A DNA stretch of 64,000 nucleotides from Pseudopithomyces maydicus (lineage: Eukaryota > Ascomycota > Dothideomycetes > Pleosporales > Didymosphaeriaceae), in the NCBI GenBank assembly GCA_026873275.1, contig JANTUC010000014.1:186001-250000 (forward strand), written 5' to 3'. How positions within the stretch are numbered: position 1 is the first letter of the stretch; each line of letters starts with the position of its first letter. The position numbers were made by a program, and so were the translations under genes. The notes beneath the pieces are model-generated. The model worked only from the letters and a program-made list of their open reading frames with translations. It was not told the origin of the DNA and ran no database searches. This document shows, piece after piece, positions 48,255-60,724 of the stretch.

Positions 48255-49560
48255 GCTGTTGCGTTATATATAGATTTTAATAGAGTTTTATTAATAAGCC
48301 TACCTACTACTATTATTTCTTTATTACCTCTAAAGCTAAGAGCTCGTCTATCTATTTAATATTATACTAAATAATCCTTAATACAGCCTTTTATTACTTA
48401 TAATTTAAATAGTCTAGATTAAAATTAGAGTGTTTAGTAAAATTAAAAAGGATTTTATTAAAAGCTTTATATTACCTTTTAATATACCCTCTTTTTTTAT
48501 TATAATTAATACCATCGCCTATAAATATTAGTATTAAATAATAGAGAAAGAGGAGAGAAGTATATACTATTATAACCACGAGGGTAGCTAGTCTTAGAGG
48601 TTAAGGTTGGTTCTCAGGCAGGAGCAATTTAACGGAGAGAGAAAGGTTATTAATTACATAAGTAAGTTAATAGGGTAGTTAGTATTAGTATCACAAATAA
48701 TACTAAATTAATAAGGAGGCCTAAGTGAATCTAAATAATAAATTAATAAATAGGTTGAATATGAGTATCTAGTAGGATACTTGAGTCTTTATATATATAA
48801 TTAGTTCTATAAGTCCTATTGTCCTATAAGTCCTAAAATCCTATAAGTCCTAAAATCCTGTATTCACGTGTAACTGTGCCTTATTAGCTTTTGTATTTTT
48901 ACTCGTTTTATAAGTCCTAAAATTCTATACGGGACTTTAGTCCGTGCGTTATATACGATAGTTAGGACTAGTATTAGTTATATATTTTAAGCGACTTAAG
49001 ATCTGGCGGCTAGGAGTAGAAGTGGTTATAATAACGAGCTCCTGCCCCACTTCGCGCGGATTGTAATATATACTTATAATATCTTTTTAAGATAGTAAAA
49101 TAAACCTTTAAAAATTTAAATTTCTATTTTTTATTAAAATTTTTCTTTTTTATTATATTCTTCTTCTTTTAATTATCTTTACTAATAGTATTACTTCTTT
49201 TAAAGAACTCCTTTATAGTAATAGTATTAAGCCTTTTAGTATTATAATATAAAGATAGATCACTATTTTTATTAATAATTAAAATATATATCTCCTTAGC
49301 TATAATAGTTAAATTTTAATAAAAAAAGGTTGTTAGTATAAAATAGTATATTAAAGAAATAGATCTTTTTAAACTCTATATACTTTTTAACTTTTATAGT
49401 ACTAGAACTTATTATTTACTATATACTACTATTTTAATATATTTACTACGCCCTTATTAATTATATTTACTATTTCTTATTTAGTTAATAGTTTAGTATA
49501 TTTTATTATTAAATTTATTATATTTAGTTTACTTTAAGTAGTTAGAGTCGGCATAGCCTA
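48255..49560. repeat. AT-rich block, probable RIP-degraded mobile element
   Basis: Composition changes sharply at both ends to very high AT with abundant TA steps. No open frame of useful length survives. Short internal repeats remain, notably ataagtccta, occurring several times between 48809 and 48918. The pattern matches transposon relics mutated by C-to-T RIP in Pezizomycotina. I cannot identify the element type or clear terminal repeats. Confidence 0.75.
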
Positions 49561-50031
49561 TACAGGTTTTAACAACGGTAATTGAAGATCATAAAGGAGA
49601 AGAAGTGGGTCAATGGCGTTTCGCATAACACGACGCGTGCTACCGCTTCTTTTAGCCTGGCGCCTACCCCTCTTTGATATGCTGTATCCACTTCTTCATC
49701 GACACAATTCGTGCGATTTCTCCGATCATAAATCTGACTCAGCTCCTTGATTACGCGAGGAATCGTGAGTGGACAGCAGAGTAGAAATTGAAGCAGAATC
49801 GAGAAAAGCATCGATAGCGGTGCCAAGCCCTCCGCCTGAACTGCCCATGTGTACACCAAGTCCCTCGAGCTCTCTCTCAAATATCTCTGTATCCGGCATT
49901 TCAACTGACGACCGGTGGATCGACTCTCGAGCACTCGGCGCCAAAATTTCTGCCTAACCTATATACCAGGCACTTCGCTTTAGAAAGTAAGATTTGCCAA
50001 ATCCCACGTCGCCCACCTCATCAACCATCAG
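49561..50031. other. Promoter region of the P450 gene
   Basis: Normal-composition DNA resumes after the AT-rich block. Small frames on both strands (49569-49957) have no motif; one could be an undetected fragment. TATATA at 49960-49965 lies 67-72 bases before the P450 ATG. Confidence 0.45.
49960..49965 (+). promoter_or_regulatory. TATA box of the P450 gene
   Basis: TATATA at 67-72 bases upstream of the ATG at 50032, within CCTATATACC. Confidence 0.45.
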
Positions 50032-51809
50032 ATGCAGACCTTCAATTTGTTCGTGGTTGCGTTTGCGACCTTGATAGCTTACGGGATATACAACGTTGTT
50101 TACTATGCTTATTTTCACCCTTTGGCGAAATTCCCAGGGCCACCGCTGGCCCGCTTCAGCATCTACTGGAAGGCTTATATTGAATGCGTGTTGAAGAAGT
50201 CATTCTGCGACGAACTTCGTGAAATTCATGCCCGATATGGTAAATAGCCTTTAAACCCAAATTCACTCATGCGCTGATCTCGTGAAATTCATAGGTGACG
50301 TTGTTCGCGTTGGTCCTAACGAGGTAAGGAACTCTCGTCACTTTTTATCTTATGTAACAATTGGGGCTGTTCTCTAATTAACATCAAATAAAGCTTCACT
50401 TCGCCGATCCAAAAGCGTACCATGACATATACAATAACAAAAATCGTTGGGACAAGGAAGCACGGCTATACAAGAGTTTCAACGAAGACAGATCTAGCTT
50501 TGGCTTTCTCACTTATGCTGAAGCAAAAAATCGCAAAGACGTTTTGAACCGTTCTTTCTCACAAGCCGCAATCGAGGGGGCTGAGAGCCTAGTCGTCGAA
50601 CATGTGAAAGCTCTCTGTGCAGCATTTTCTCGACAGACGGAGGCGGGCAGAAGTTCAAATCTCCGCTTTGCCTTCCATTGCATGTCCATGGACCTCATCA
50701 CGACTTTCTGTTTCGGGAAACCTATCCATGCAGTAGACGAGCCTGATTTCCAAGCTCCCATAGTCATGGCTATGGATGCATCATCGTCTGCGTTCATAGT
50801 CTTCAAATACTCAGACTTGTTCAAGAACATGATCCTCAAGTGTCCGCCTAGATTATCCAGAATTCTCAGTCCGGCTACTTCAGGTCTGGTGGATTTACAA
50901 CAGGTACGTGGAAAGATTATCACAGTCGCAAATTAAGTCATACTGACAGCACCGAAGCTACTTCTCCAGCAGATCAACGACCTCACCAATGACCCCGAGA
51001 AACTCAAAGCTCTCCCGCACAACATGACTATCTACCATCGCTTAATGGATGCAGACGTCTACAGAGACAAAACGATTCCTTCCGCTGGCAGCCTCTACGA
51101 AGAAGGTCAAGCGCTCATGTTCGGCGGTGCAGATACCGTTGGCAACACTCTCATGGTTGGAACTCATTATCTACTTCGCGATCCAACTAGGATGCAAAAG
51201 CTGAAGGAGGAGTTGCACAAGACATGGCCCTCACTGACTGGACAAGAGCCAAGAGCAAGGGAGCTTGAATCTTTGCCATATCTAAATGCTGTCATCAAAG
51301 AATCTCTGCGTTTGTCATCAGGTGTCATATCGGGATTGTTGCGAGTTGTGCCAGCGGGTGGAGCGATGATAGCAGGCGTTCAAGTCCCGGCGGGAGTAAG
51401 TGCATTTCTAGACCCATATAGCGTGACTCTAATCGGCCTCCAGACAATCGTATCCATTGGCAGCACGTTTGTCCATTACAACGAGAGTATCTTTGCTCAG
51501 CCAGAGAAATTTATCCCAGAGCGCTGGCTAGAATCTTCTGAGCTAAACAATTGGCTCGTTGCCTTCTCTCGTGGACCTAGGATGTGTCTAGGAATTAATC
51601 TAGCTTGGGCCGAACTACGCCTCGGCTTTGCCCACGTGTACCGGAAATTCGATTTGGAACCTGCTCATGCTTTGTATGTTGGTACTCTCAATTGAGGAAG
51701 ACGTAAGATACTGATTGTATATAGACAAGACAAACTGGTCTTCAGGGAAACGTTTTTGCCTTACTATTACGATGTTAAGTTGAGGGTAAAGATGCAGCCA
51801 GTAAAATAG
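50032..51809 (+). CDS. Cytochrome P450 monooxygenase
   Basis: Model: 50032-50239, 50295-50323, 50394-50903, 50958-51395, 51444-51673, 51725-51809; 499 residues. An N-terminal membrane anchor (about residues 3-27) is followed by the FPGPPLARFS hinge. The I-helix has GGADTVGN, the K-helix has KESLR (ExxR) and PERW follows. The heme-binding loop is FSRGPRMCLG, with the Cys ligand near residue 443. The C-terminal exon (FRETFLPYYYDVKLRV) is separated by an intron with donor GTATGT at 51674. A 48-nt intron (51396-51443) is in frame and has no stop, so it can be missed; removing it gives the expected VPAGT.V. It resembles the trichodiene-oxygenase/benzoate-hydroxylase-like fungal P450s. Substrate unknown, and no secondary-metabolite backbone gene is in the window. 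Confidence 0.93.
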
Positions 51810-52179
51810 TGATAAATTAGTGTGAGATATGATCACGGGAGTTGAGTGGAGACCTGCGCGCGAGCTTGTACATATGGATTTCATTGAAGTAGTTATGTCT
51901 GGAGTTGGCATGATCTGTCTAGGTCCTCACGAAGATAACCAAAGAACTGATTAAAACATTAGTTATCGGTAGTTTCAGAACTGGAATTATAACAGGGAGA
52001 GAGTCAATAGTATCTATATCAATCTAGCTCGGGGAAAAGCACGACCGTTTATGATGAAAGAACATGAAAATTGCTTCACGTTTTTATCATGAACACTGAG
52101 CTTGTGACAGTCTTTTTCTTGTAAATATCCGGTCATAGCCCACATTAACTGAGCTAGCCTCCCGATTTGTTTCCATTGT
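51810..52179. other. Convergent 3' region, P450 and Rad5-like gene
   Basis: 370 bases between two stop codons on opposite strands; no gene seen. Confidence 0.55.
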
Positions 52180-55050
52180 CTATAGAAGGTTCCTCAATCT
52201 CTGTTCTCTCGTTAGTCGTCTAGAAGTCAGATTCCCACCCTTTTAAAACATACCTGAAGTGCTCCGAGGCTATCGTCAGCGTGTCCCCCATCGTGACTGG
52301 ACAGCAAGATATTCGCAAGATTCTTCTTAGAGTCCTGGGTTTCCATGATCTTTTCTTCGAAAGAGTCGCGTATGTAAAACCGAATTGTGGTAACTTCCCG
52401 AGTCTGACCAATCCGGTGGATGCGCGCAAGAGCTTGCTCTTCCACGGTAGGGTTCCAGTGAGGCTCCATTAGATAAGCACGAGAGGCTTCCGTTAGCGTA
52501 AGCCCAACTGCACCACACTGTAAGGTGAGCAACAAGACACGGACATGAGGATCTTTCTTGAATCTGTCCAGAACATGTTGCCGTTGCGATTGTGGGATCT
52601 TCCCGTCGAAACGCGAGCTACTGATTCCCGCGGCGGTAAGTCCGGCTTCAACCACATCGAGTGTCATTCTCCATGTAGAGAATACGATACTTTTTGTACC
52701 GAGGGGCAAGGCCTGAAGATCTGACACCAAAGCTTTAACTTTTGCAGGCATAGGAATTGAAGAAGAGCGATGCATAAGCAGTGTGCCATTATTCATAGCA
52801 TCAGAACTGTTTTCATCGAGTGAAACAAACGCCACAGGACAGCGAGGGATGTGGCCACAAACCATTCGGTGTCCCGCCTCCCGAAGTCTAGCTGAGCAAT
52901 CCGCGCAAGCGTATTTCAAACAGCGAGAGAAACAAGGTCCCGGTTGCATTTGCGAGTCTTCTGAGTATGCTGCGTCGTCCAAAAATGACGAGCATTGAGA
53001 GCAGATCATGATTTCCATTTCCCTTTGTATATCGAACGCCTTTTGTGCTATTGCTGCCCAATTCATAGCATCTTGAGATGTGACGTTGTTATGTCGTGTG
53101 TGGTAATGGAGGCCTAGGTTGCACACAAGCCGCATCGATTCGATCTGCTGGATAACGTTGATGTACATCCCTGACCTGGTAACCTCGATGTCATTCACAA
53201 GAGCATCTTCGATCCTATTCACAGTTTGGTTTCGGATACTCTCATAGAGTTCCCTTTCCTCTCTGCTCAGCTCCACCGGGCACCTAAGATCAAATCGAGC
53301 GGGAAGGTTAATGGCCATTTTCGGTCGGCGCAATAGAAGACAACTGGCGAGATATTTCAAGCGACTAACAGCTTTTTCTGCATCTTGAGCTTTCCATAGC
53401 TGAGTAAAATCAGCGTCAAACTTTTTTGGGTCATCGTAGGGATATGCTCGAATGAACTTGAGTAAACCAGAAAGGTCGCCCAAGTTATTCTGAATCGGTG
53501 TTCCTGTTACAGCCCAGCGAGATGTGGCTTTCAAATCGAAAAGCGCTCGAGCCATTCTTGTTTTCGTGTTTCTGATAAGATGTGCTTCGTCTAGAACGAT
53601 CCGTCTCCACCGTACAGAAAATATTGTGCGCCGAAATTCATCAGTACTTTTCCAATCTGCAGAAAGCGTATGGTAGGTGGTCAAAACTATGTTCATGGCT
53701 GCAATGTGATGTAAATCGTTGACTCTATCTTTCCCGTGATGGCGGCGATAGCGTATAGCACCTTGAGCGACGTGGTCAAGTAGCTGTTGTTCCCAGCTCA
53801 ATAGCAATGGCTGGGTGACAATTATCAAGGTGGCATCGACCGAGGGAGCACCATCTCTTTCAGCATCTAAACCGACATCCACAGCATGTGGTTGGTCACC
53901 ATCAGCTGCTACCAAGGCAATCATAGTCAGGGTCTTGCCTAAACCCATAGGGTCCGCAATTATACCTCCACTGAAAGGTGTCGGTGGATCATGCTGATGT
54001 AGGTTATTGATGCGATTGATAAAGACTCTCTCCGTAGATGTGTCGTATGCTTTCCAAATATCAGAAACACCATCTAACATGCTCCAACCAAGTTCGCGCT
54101 GGAGCATGAAAGTCAAAGCCTGCTTTTGATGCTTGTGTAAAGCAGATTGAATTATACTATTTGGTTGCGTCTCTGCCAAATCGGTTTGGCCGCTGATAAT
54201 ATCAAGATAGTCAGGCGCGTTAGAGATCTCTTGGAAATGAAGTAGTGTGGATGCCTCTGAAACCACATCGGAAAGACTGGGACATGATCCTATATCAGCG
54301 GAAGATAATCTTTGAGGGTTACAATAGCGGACGTCGAAGTGGCAAACAGTTGGGTCTTGTAAATAAACGTCTTGTGATTGGAACCATTCTCCAATCTCGT
54401 CCAGAAGATCTAATGGACCATAAACAGTGATAGAAATATTGCACTTGTCCTGCAATGCAGTAGACTTGGACCGTCGAAGCGCAGGTCCTATATCTACTGT
54501 ACAAGTCGCGCACAGAGTGAGGGATGATTCATTGATAAGACCCTGTATCAGAGGTCCATGTTGTGGCTCGATGAGTCCTCTTATAGAAGGGTCGTTCAAA
54601 TGAGTAAACGTTTCGAAGGTTAAGAGTTGAACTGGTATCTCCGAAGCTGGGCTATTTGTTCGGTCACATCGTGTTCGGTCACATCGCCCATTTATTGAAG
54701 TGACCTGAGCGTGCAAGTCAGAGAAGTTTCACATTGTATTATGAAGGGAAATAGAAAAAAGAGTGTCTCGCAGAGGTGATCACTGAGTAGATACCTCGCG
54801 TGGGCTGCTGGTGGTAGCTTGTTGGGTCAAGAAAAGTACTCACCACCCCATAACAACATAAGCTCCCGTTATGCTCAACTGTGGGTATTGAACCGGAGAG
54901 ATCTTCACAATTTCGTGGAGTTTCTGCTGTGAGATCAATAACGTCGTGTTCTTCAAAAAGATTTTGATCAGGCTGAGGTGAGTCTTGCACGGCTGGCCCC
55001 AGCACGCGCACTCTTTTCGCCGGCCGTGGTTGGGATCTATGTGGACTCAT
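52180..55050 (-). CDS. Rad5/HLTF-like SNF2 ATPase with degenerate RING and N-terminal SIM
   Basis: Model on the minus strand: 55050-54844, 54704-52254, 52200-52180; 892 residues. Exon 1 (69 codons, start MSPHRSQ) supplies a basic stretch and a SUMO-interacting motif in HDVIDLTAE. The main exon has the SNF2 motor: ADPMGLGKT (near 319), DEAH box (near 440) and VTGTPIQNN. The C-lobe follows, with FSTWRMTLD, GAVGLTLT and RIHRIGQ. A Cys-rich insert (CSQC, C..RC, CADC, then CGHIPRCPV) sits where a RING occurs in Rad5/HLTF, but its spacing is irregular, so ligase activity is uncertain. The last exon is only seven codons, supported by donor GTATGT and branch ACTAAC. It has a partner-like divergent gene at 55341. 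It is only distantly like the ULS1-like gene at 38 kb. Confidence 0.87.
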
Positions 55051-55340
55051 AACGTGTACAAATTTTTTTGGATGAGATCGAATACATTGTAGTTTTAACC
55101 AAGTGCGCAAACTGTCGATGAAGAAGGTGGGCTATGCGTTGGCAAGGCTGACTATCTGTCGCGGAGGTGGTGGCGCAGCCCCCAACCTGCAGCCAGGCTG
55201 GACTGGTAGGCTAAGTCATGCTGCGCAACCCCGAAGAGGTCGTAGCTTCTCACTCCTCAAGCTTCAAACATTCAAGCTTTATTCTGACACCCTCCTTTCC
55301 ATCTGATATGACCCCCTGACAGCACACAAGGGCAAATACG
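55051..55340. promoter_or_regulatory. Shared divergent promoter, Rad5-like and NLR-like genes
   Basis: Only 290 bases separate the two start codons on opposite strands, so both promoters and leaders must overlap or abut. An AAGCTT-containing near-repeat (caagcttcaaacattcaagc) lies at 55258-55277. No canonical TATA element stands out. Confidence 0.6.
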
Positions 55341-58300
55341 ATGCCACGATTCGCGCCCACTGTCTGCACTCTGGCTCGGAGCACCATGAAAATAGCTTTC
55401 GACGACCTGGAACAAACTATCAGCCCAGCCGACGCGCAAGAGATGCGTTCCGTAACGACGATTGAACAAGTCCGCCAGGCTGCTCTCCGCACGGAAAGAA
55501 TTTTAGCAGCAAGACAATCGCTCCGCAACATGCGTAGGCTCATGCCCCTCCTCAACGGCATGGAGCACTATGCTCGCGTTGTCGACATCCTCTGCAACGG
55601 AACTCCTTTTCTGCCATGGATATGGGCACCCATAACATTAATTCTTAGAGTGGCTTCTGAGTATATAGAAGCGTTTGAGCGGATAATGAAAGGATACACG
55701 AAGGTAAGCTGCCATTAGCACACTACAGCAGGTGTCTCCCTACGAGCTGTGGAACTAGGCTGAGCTCAGGATTGCTAGATTGCCGAATCGCTAGTGCGTT
55801 TTGAGGTTCTTAGCGACGCTTTCGCGACTACTGGTGATTTGCAACAATCTCTCGCCAACTGTTACGCAGATATTCTGGAGTTTCATAAGCAGGCCTATGT
55901 TTTCGTGCGCAGAAGTAGTCAGTTTACTCTTTTTTGATCAGCGAAGGATCGACTCGATGTTCAGTTTTCTGTATCACGTGATTTGGACCCCGGGCGTCTA
56001 GACACGCGATTCAAACATCGCCCGGGCGAGGTCCAATGTTATTCAATTCACAAAGCTGACTATATATATCTAGGTTGGAAGATACTTTTTGTCACGTCTT
56101 GGGGGCGCTTCCAGCGAAAATTTGACCATATACTCGAAGATCTAGATCGACACAGCTCTCTTCTTGATAACGAGGCCAATGCACGTAACATTGCAGAATC
56201 CCGCCGAATGCGTGAAGAAATTCAAGGGTGGAAAGAGAAAAGTATGATAAAAATGGAACAAGACGATAACGATAGACGGGGAAGAGAGTTTGAAGCAATC
56301 TTGACGTGGCTCAAGATTGACGGTTCAGAACAGATGACGAGCCTTGAAGCAGTCTCGGCCGAAAGACATTTGTACCCCGGGACTTCAGCTTGGTTATTAA
56401 GAAACGAGAAGATAAAACTGTGGCTCAACAAATCTCCCGAGCTACCAGTCCTTTGGTTACACGGAAATCCAGGGACAGGAAAGAGCGCCTTGTGTGCAGA
56501 GCTCATTCACTGGCTACAATCATCTGGCGCATCTGTAATTCATCATTTCTGCACCTACACGTACGCCTCTTCAACTACTTACGAAGGAATACTGCGATCC
56601 TTGCTCTTGCAAGCTATACGGAATGATGGAGATTTGGTTGATCATGTTTATCACGAATATGTATTGACTCGGAAACTTGCCACGATCACTATGCTGGAAC
56701 GCTTGCTGCAGACCGCGATAGACGCTAGAGCGCACAAGCCCCGAAAACCAGAGTACCTGTGGATCTTAGTTGATGCCCTGAATGAATGTGAGGCTGCAAA
56801 GCAACAACGGCTATCTAGTTTGTTCAGTCAGCTCTCTTCTGTATCAGCAGGCCAGACCGTCGTCAAGGTCCTTATCACTACGAGAAAGCTACCGACAATG
56901 TCCAAGCGACTCAAAAAAAGCCAGATACTCTCTCTAGCTGAGGAGGAAATGTCACTGAATAAGGCCATTCGGATATATGCTTCATGTAGACTGAACCTGA
57001 TGGAAAATCGACTTCAAGAGATTGAAGTGGATGCCGAGGAGATAGACCAGTTGGCATGTCTTGTTGCAGAAAAGGCCCACGGGATGTTCCTATACGCTCG
57101 TTTGGTGCTCGACTACATCAGCGCGAATGTCTTCTATGATTATGATGAACTGAAAGAGTCGATTCACCTACTACCTCAGACATTGGCGGACTTTTACAAC
57201 AAGCTTCTCATGCAAATTTTAAAGAACCTTGATGATCGCTCGAAAAATCGCGTGAAACTGGTGTTCAGCTGGGTAAGTCAGAGTAAGCCACCATTCCTTG
57301 TGATACTGATGATGTGTAAAGATTGCGTTTTCGAAGCGACCACTTAAGAAGATGGAACTCTTGTCTGCTCTCTCATTCGGCGAAGGAAAAGCTGATATTA
57401 AAAAGCTGGCCCCATCGTACATCCTAGATGATACATGTAGCCCAGTCCTTTTTTCGAGACATGACACAACCTTGACCTTTATCCATGTAACCGTCAAGGA
57501 TTACCTACAGACTAATGATAGTCCAATATTGATAACGGAGACAGATGCAACGCATTGTCACAGTATAGCTGCAACAGCGTGCCTGCTTTCGGGCCTCCAA
57601 ACCTTTGCACCTGGCTACGACAAACAAACTAGACTACTTCGTGTCGTCAAGGGGTTTCATGGATTACATGTCTATGCTACGGAACACTGGACGGAGTACC
57701 TTCTGTCGATTGTTACAGATATCAACAACACTCCACCGGCTGTAGTTGAATTGGCAACGCGCCTGGCTAATACTCTTGAGTTCCACTGTTCTTCTGAGGG
57801 ATCCATTGAGATACAAGATAAACGGCTCGAGAACTTGAGGGCTCATCCTCTCCTCTTGAAACACGTTTCATGGGCGTTGCACGCTCGTTCACAGAAAAGA
57901 CTTGATCAAGATATCATGGAGCAGTCTGAAATGTCTAAAGCTATTAGACCTGACGGCATATCTCTCATGCTTCGAGTTTATCAGACGACAATTGAAGAAA
58001 TAATGGACCTGCCAAGTCTCCCAGGTGTATCTTCAGAGGAGCTCGACGTTTTCAAGAGTCATTTCCAATCTTCTGCTTATACATGTCGACTTCGATCATG
58101 TCCACGGGCGACCCTCGGCTTTGAAACAGCAGCACTACGGGCAAAACATGAGCTCAACCACACAAGTGGGTTCCGGTGCTCGGTTACAGGATGTCAGTTT
58201 CCACCTTGTAGCAGTGCTCAAGCGCTCAAGATACATATAACAAAGCATCACACGCCAAGTTTGGAATGGAAGCCGATTCGTCAAAAGCAAAAACATGAGT

Positions 58301-60260
58301 CTCGCTCTGTCAATTCTACACAACGTGATTTTGGGAGCAATACCGCCTCACAGAAGGTGGCCGTTACAGAATCCGCTTCGAAGCCAGAGCAAAAGTTCGC
58401 GAACGTCCCTGTCAATCCCCTCACAATTGAAACTTTCATTGGAAACCTGGAAAATGAGCGACGACTATTGAATGCATCAAGGCTATCAGGTACACACAAG
58501 CGATCTCGCTCACCTGAACCAAGCGACAGCCCCCCAGCAGTGGCCTTCAATTAACGTCACAAGGACCTGTACATGTCATGCCGACCCCAGCCAAGCCGAT
58601 CAATGTTCTGCAATCAAGAATGCCATCAAGAATGCCATTCGTGAAGCTAACAAACGATCAACTTGAAGAGGAATTAGGATCTTTCTTAGACTATTTTCGA
58701 AATATAGTGGAGAGATGCATTAGCCAAACAAAGAATCAGCCAAAAATGAAACGTCCATGGCGAATATTCAAACGCACATTGGCAGACCCGGTCTTCAACC
58801 TAGCTGAGTTCTACTTTCATCAGAATGTGGAAACCTTATTCTTGTTTCAGATGCAAATTCATAGGTGGCCGGTTCCTTGGATAGAGCAACTCAATGACTT
58901 GGGCATTGATCCACTTCTCGTAAAAACATGGGATCGAGTATTCAAATATGTGTCAGCCACCCTCATAAGCCCTGAACGGGTTCTTACTTTCTTAAAGAAA
59001 AAGCATTCACCCATAGAAGTTCTACAATCTGAAGAGAGATTAGCACTCAAAAGGTTTCTGATCTGGATGGAAGTTCAGTCGAACGATACATCTGCGCCGC
59101 CGGCCACTGAGTCGGAGGAAATTCACGGAGACAATTATTCGCGTCATTCAGGTGAGACGCGGACACAAACGGGAATGGTATACTCATGTCATGACGTTCT
59201 TTGCCAAAAGTCCTTTACGGATTGGCAAACCTATTTACATCATATGCGCATGCATAAGGACTTAAGGCTCAAGGAAACCCAGGAACCTATTACCTTGTAT
59301 CCAGATAAACTGCAGATACAATCCGAGCAACAACAGGAAAAAGTAGATCCTCCTCCAGAACCTCAACCGAACTCTATAGAACTCTCCCTTCCTTCTGCAA
59401 GGGAGATATGGGATGCTCTTCAGCCAAATGGACTTTCATTCAACGATTTGATGGCTAGGTTCAACAACAGACTCGATCCAGAGTTTAATTCGCTTGTCTT
59501 GGATGTTGCTGTTCTCGCGGTGAATAATAATCGAGGCTGGTTTACCGCAAAGTCAAAGATTCCACCCGGCGAAGAGCTTGTGGGCGGACACAAAGATTCA
59601 GGAGAAGATAATCGTGGAGAGAGCCAAGAGTCACATGCAGGTACAGGGTCTCATACAACTCAGTTCACAAGGGATCATAGTGTCACTGATCAGTGTACGA
59701 CGGTTGATTCTGTTGAAAACGTTGATGGAGCCCTCAGTTTCCAAGAGCTCACTTTCCCTTCAGGAGTTTTCGATTTCCAACCGTGGAACCCTTCAAATGC
59801 GAAAGATACAGCTCAATTAGGATTGACCCAGCAGCAGAACAACGAAGTAAGTTTTCTTTTCTCGATTGAATCAAAACTAACTGTCACAGTCTGTTTCAGA
59901 GCCAGAAAATCCGCTGGCCCAGACTCCACAACCGTTGACGGAAGCCCCCAGGTTGATCGACAACCAGCGAACTTCTTACTCCCAGTTCACCACGCCTCGA
60001 ACAACTTCTATAGTTGGTTCTACATCAGATCCGACGAATCCCAAGGAAATTTACAAACCCATATCGATCAGGACTTGTGTATGCTTCACCCACCATTCTC
60101 AGTATCTGAGCTAATAATGCTACAGTGTCGATGTAAATTGCAAATGTTGTCAAATATCAAATGTTGTCCAAATTGCCGTCATACAATATGCTTCAGATGT
60201 GACTGGAAAGAGCCTTCCAAGTTCCTGAGCCTGGATCGAAAGAAATATGATCGGAAATAG
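55341..60260 (+). CDS. Giant NLR-like NACHT protein with multiple zinc-finger regions
   Basis: Model: 55341-55703, 55779-55914, 56074-57272, 57322-58489, 58564-59846, 59890-60078, 60126-60260; 1490 residues. The N-terminal 250 or so residues are helical and resemble the DUF7708-type effector region of fungal NACHT proteins (SWKILFVTSWGRF). The NACHT has P-loop GNPGTGKSAL (near 295) and Walker B LWILVDALNEC (near 394), followed by a winged-helix-like part. A C2H2 pair lies near 819-860 (CRLRSC, C..TGC, HITKHH). A 74-nt intron (58490-58563; branch TTAAC, ACAAG end) removes an in-frame stop and joins a second half in phase. That half has a helical domain (PWRIFKRTL...EFYFHQNVETL), a further C2H2 (CHDVLCQKSF..H..MH, near 1162) and a C-terminal Cys cluster (C.CK...CCPNCRH..CFRC). 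There are no WD, ankyrin or TPR repeats. Likely role: intracellular recognition or allorecognition. If the bridging intron is unused, these are two adjacent genes. Confidence 0.75.
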
Positions 60261-60724
60261 AAGCGTGGCAGATGTACGACGAAGCCTCAAATCCTGATTT
60301 TCGTTTCTAGGGATTGAGTAATAAAGTAATTTCCGAAATACAATCTTGATGTTTGTAAATCTACGAAGTTGCAATACAGCCGGCGCCCTAGTGGTAGATT
60401 TTACCTTTTCTTTATCTTTTACAGGATTGTACTTCTAGTATTGAGGGTTTACGGTGAATTCAAAGTTATGGAGGTAAGCGGACATGAAAATCCCGTTTGC
60501 AGTATTTCATTATCTATGCTGAGAAATCAACCAAAATGATGTTGCTCTTTGTGATACCGTTAATCTCCTGTCACAATATTGACGGGCATGATGACTGAAC
60601 TATTTCGTCACGATTCGCCAACTGTGTGGAAAAAAGAACCCATCATTCAAAATCCTATCTACAGGCAACCAAACTTATAGAGGCTCGTACGCACTTTCTT
60701 TTCAGCCACCATCAATCCTCACAC
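60261..60724. other. Convergent 3' region
   Basis: Between the NLR-like stop and the stop of the broken acyltransferase. No gene seen. Confidence 0.55.

Noticed and set aside
60378..60410. Possible second tRNA (A-box-like CCCTAGTGGTAG)
   Set aside because: No B box or acceptor pairing follows within 100 bases.
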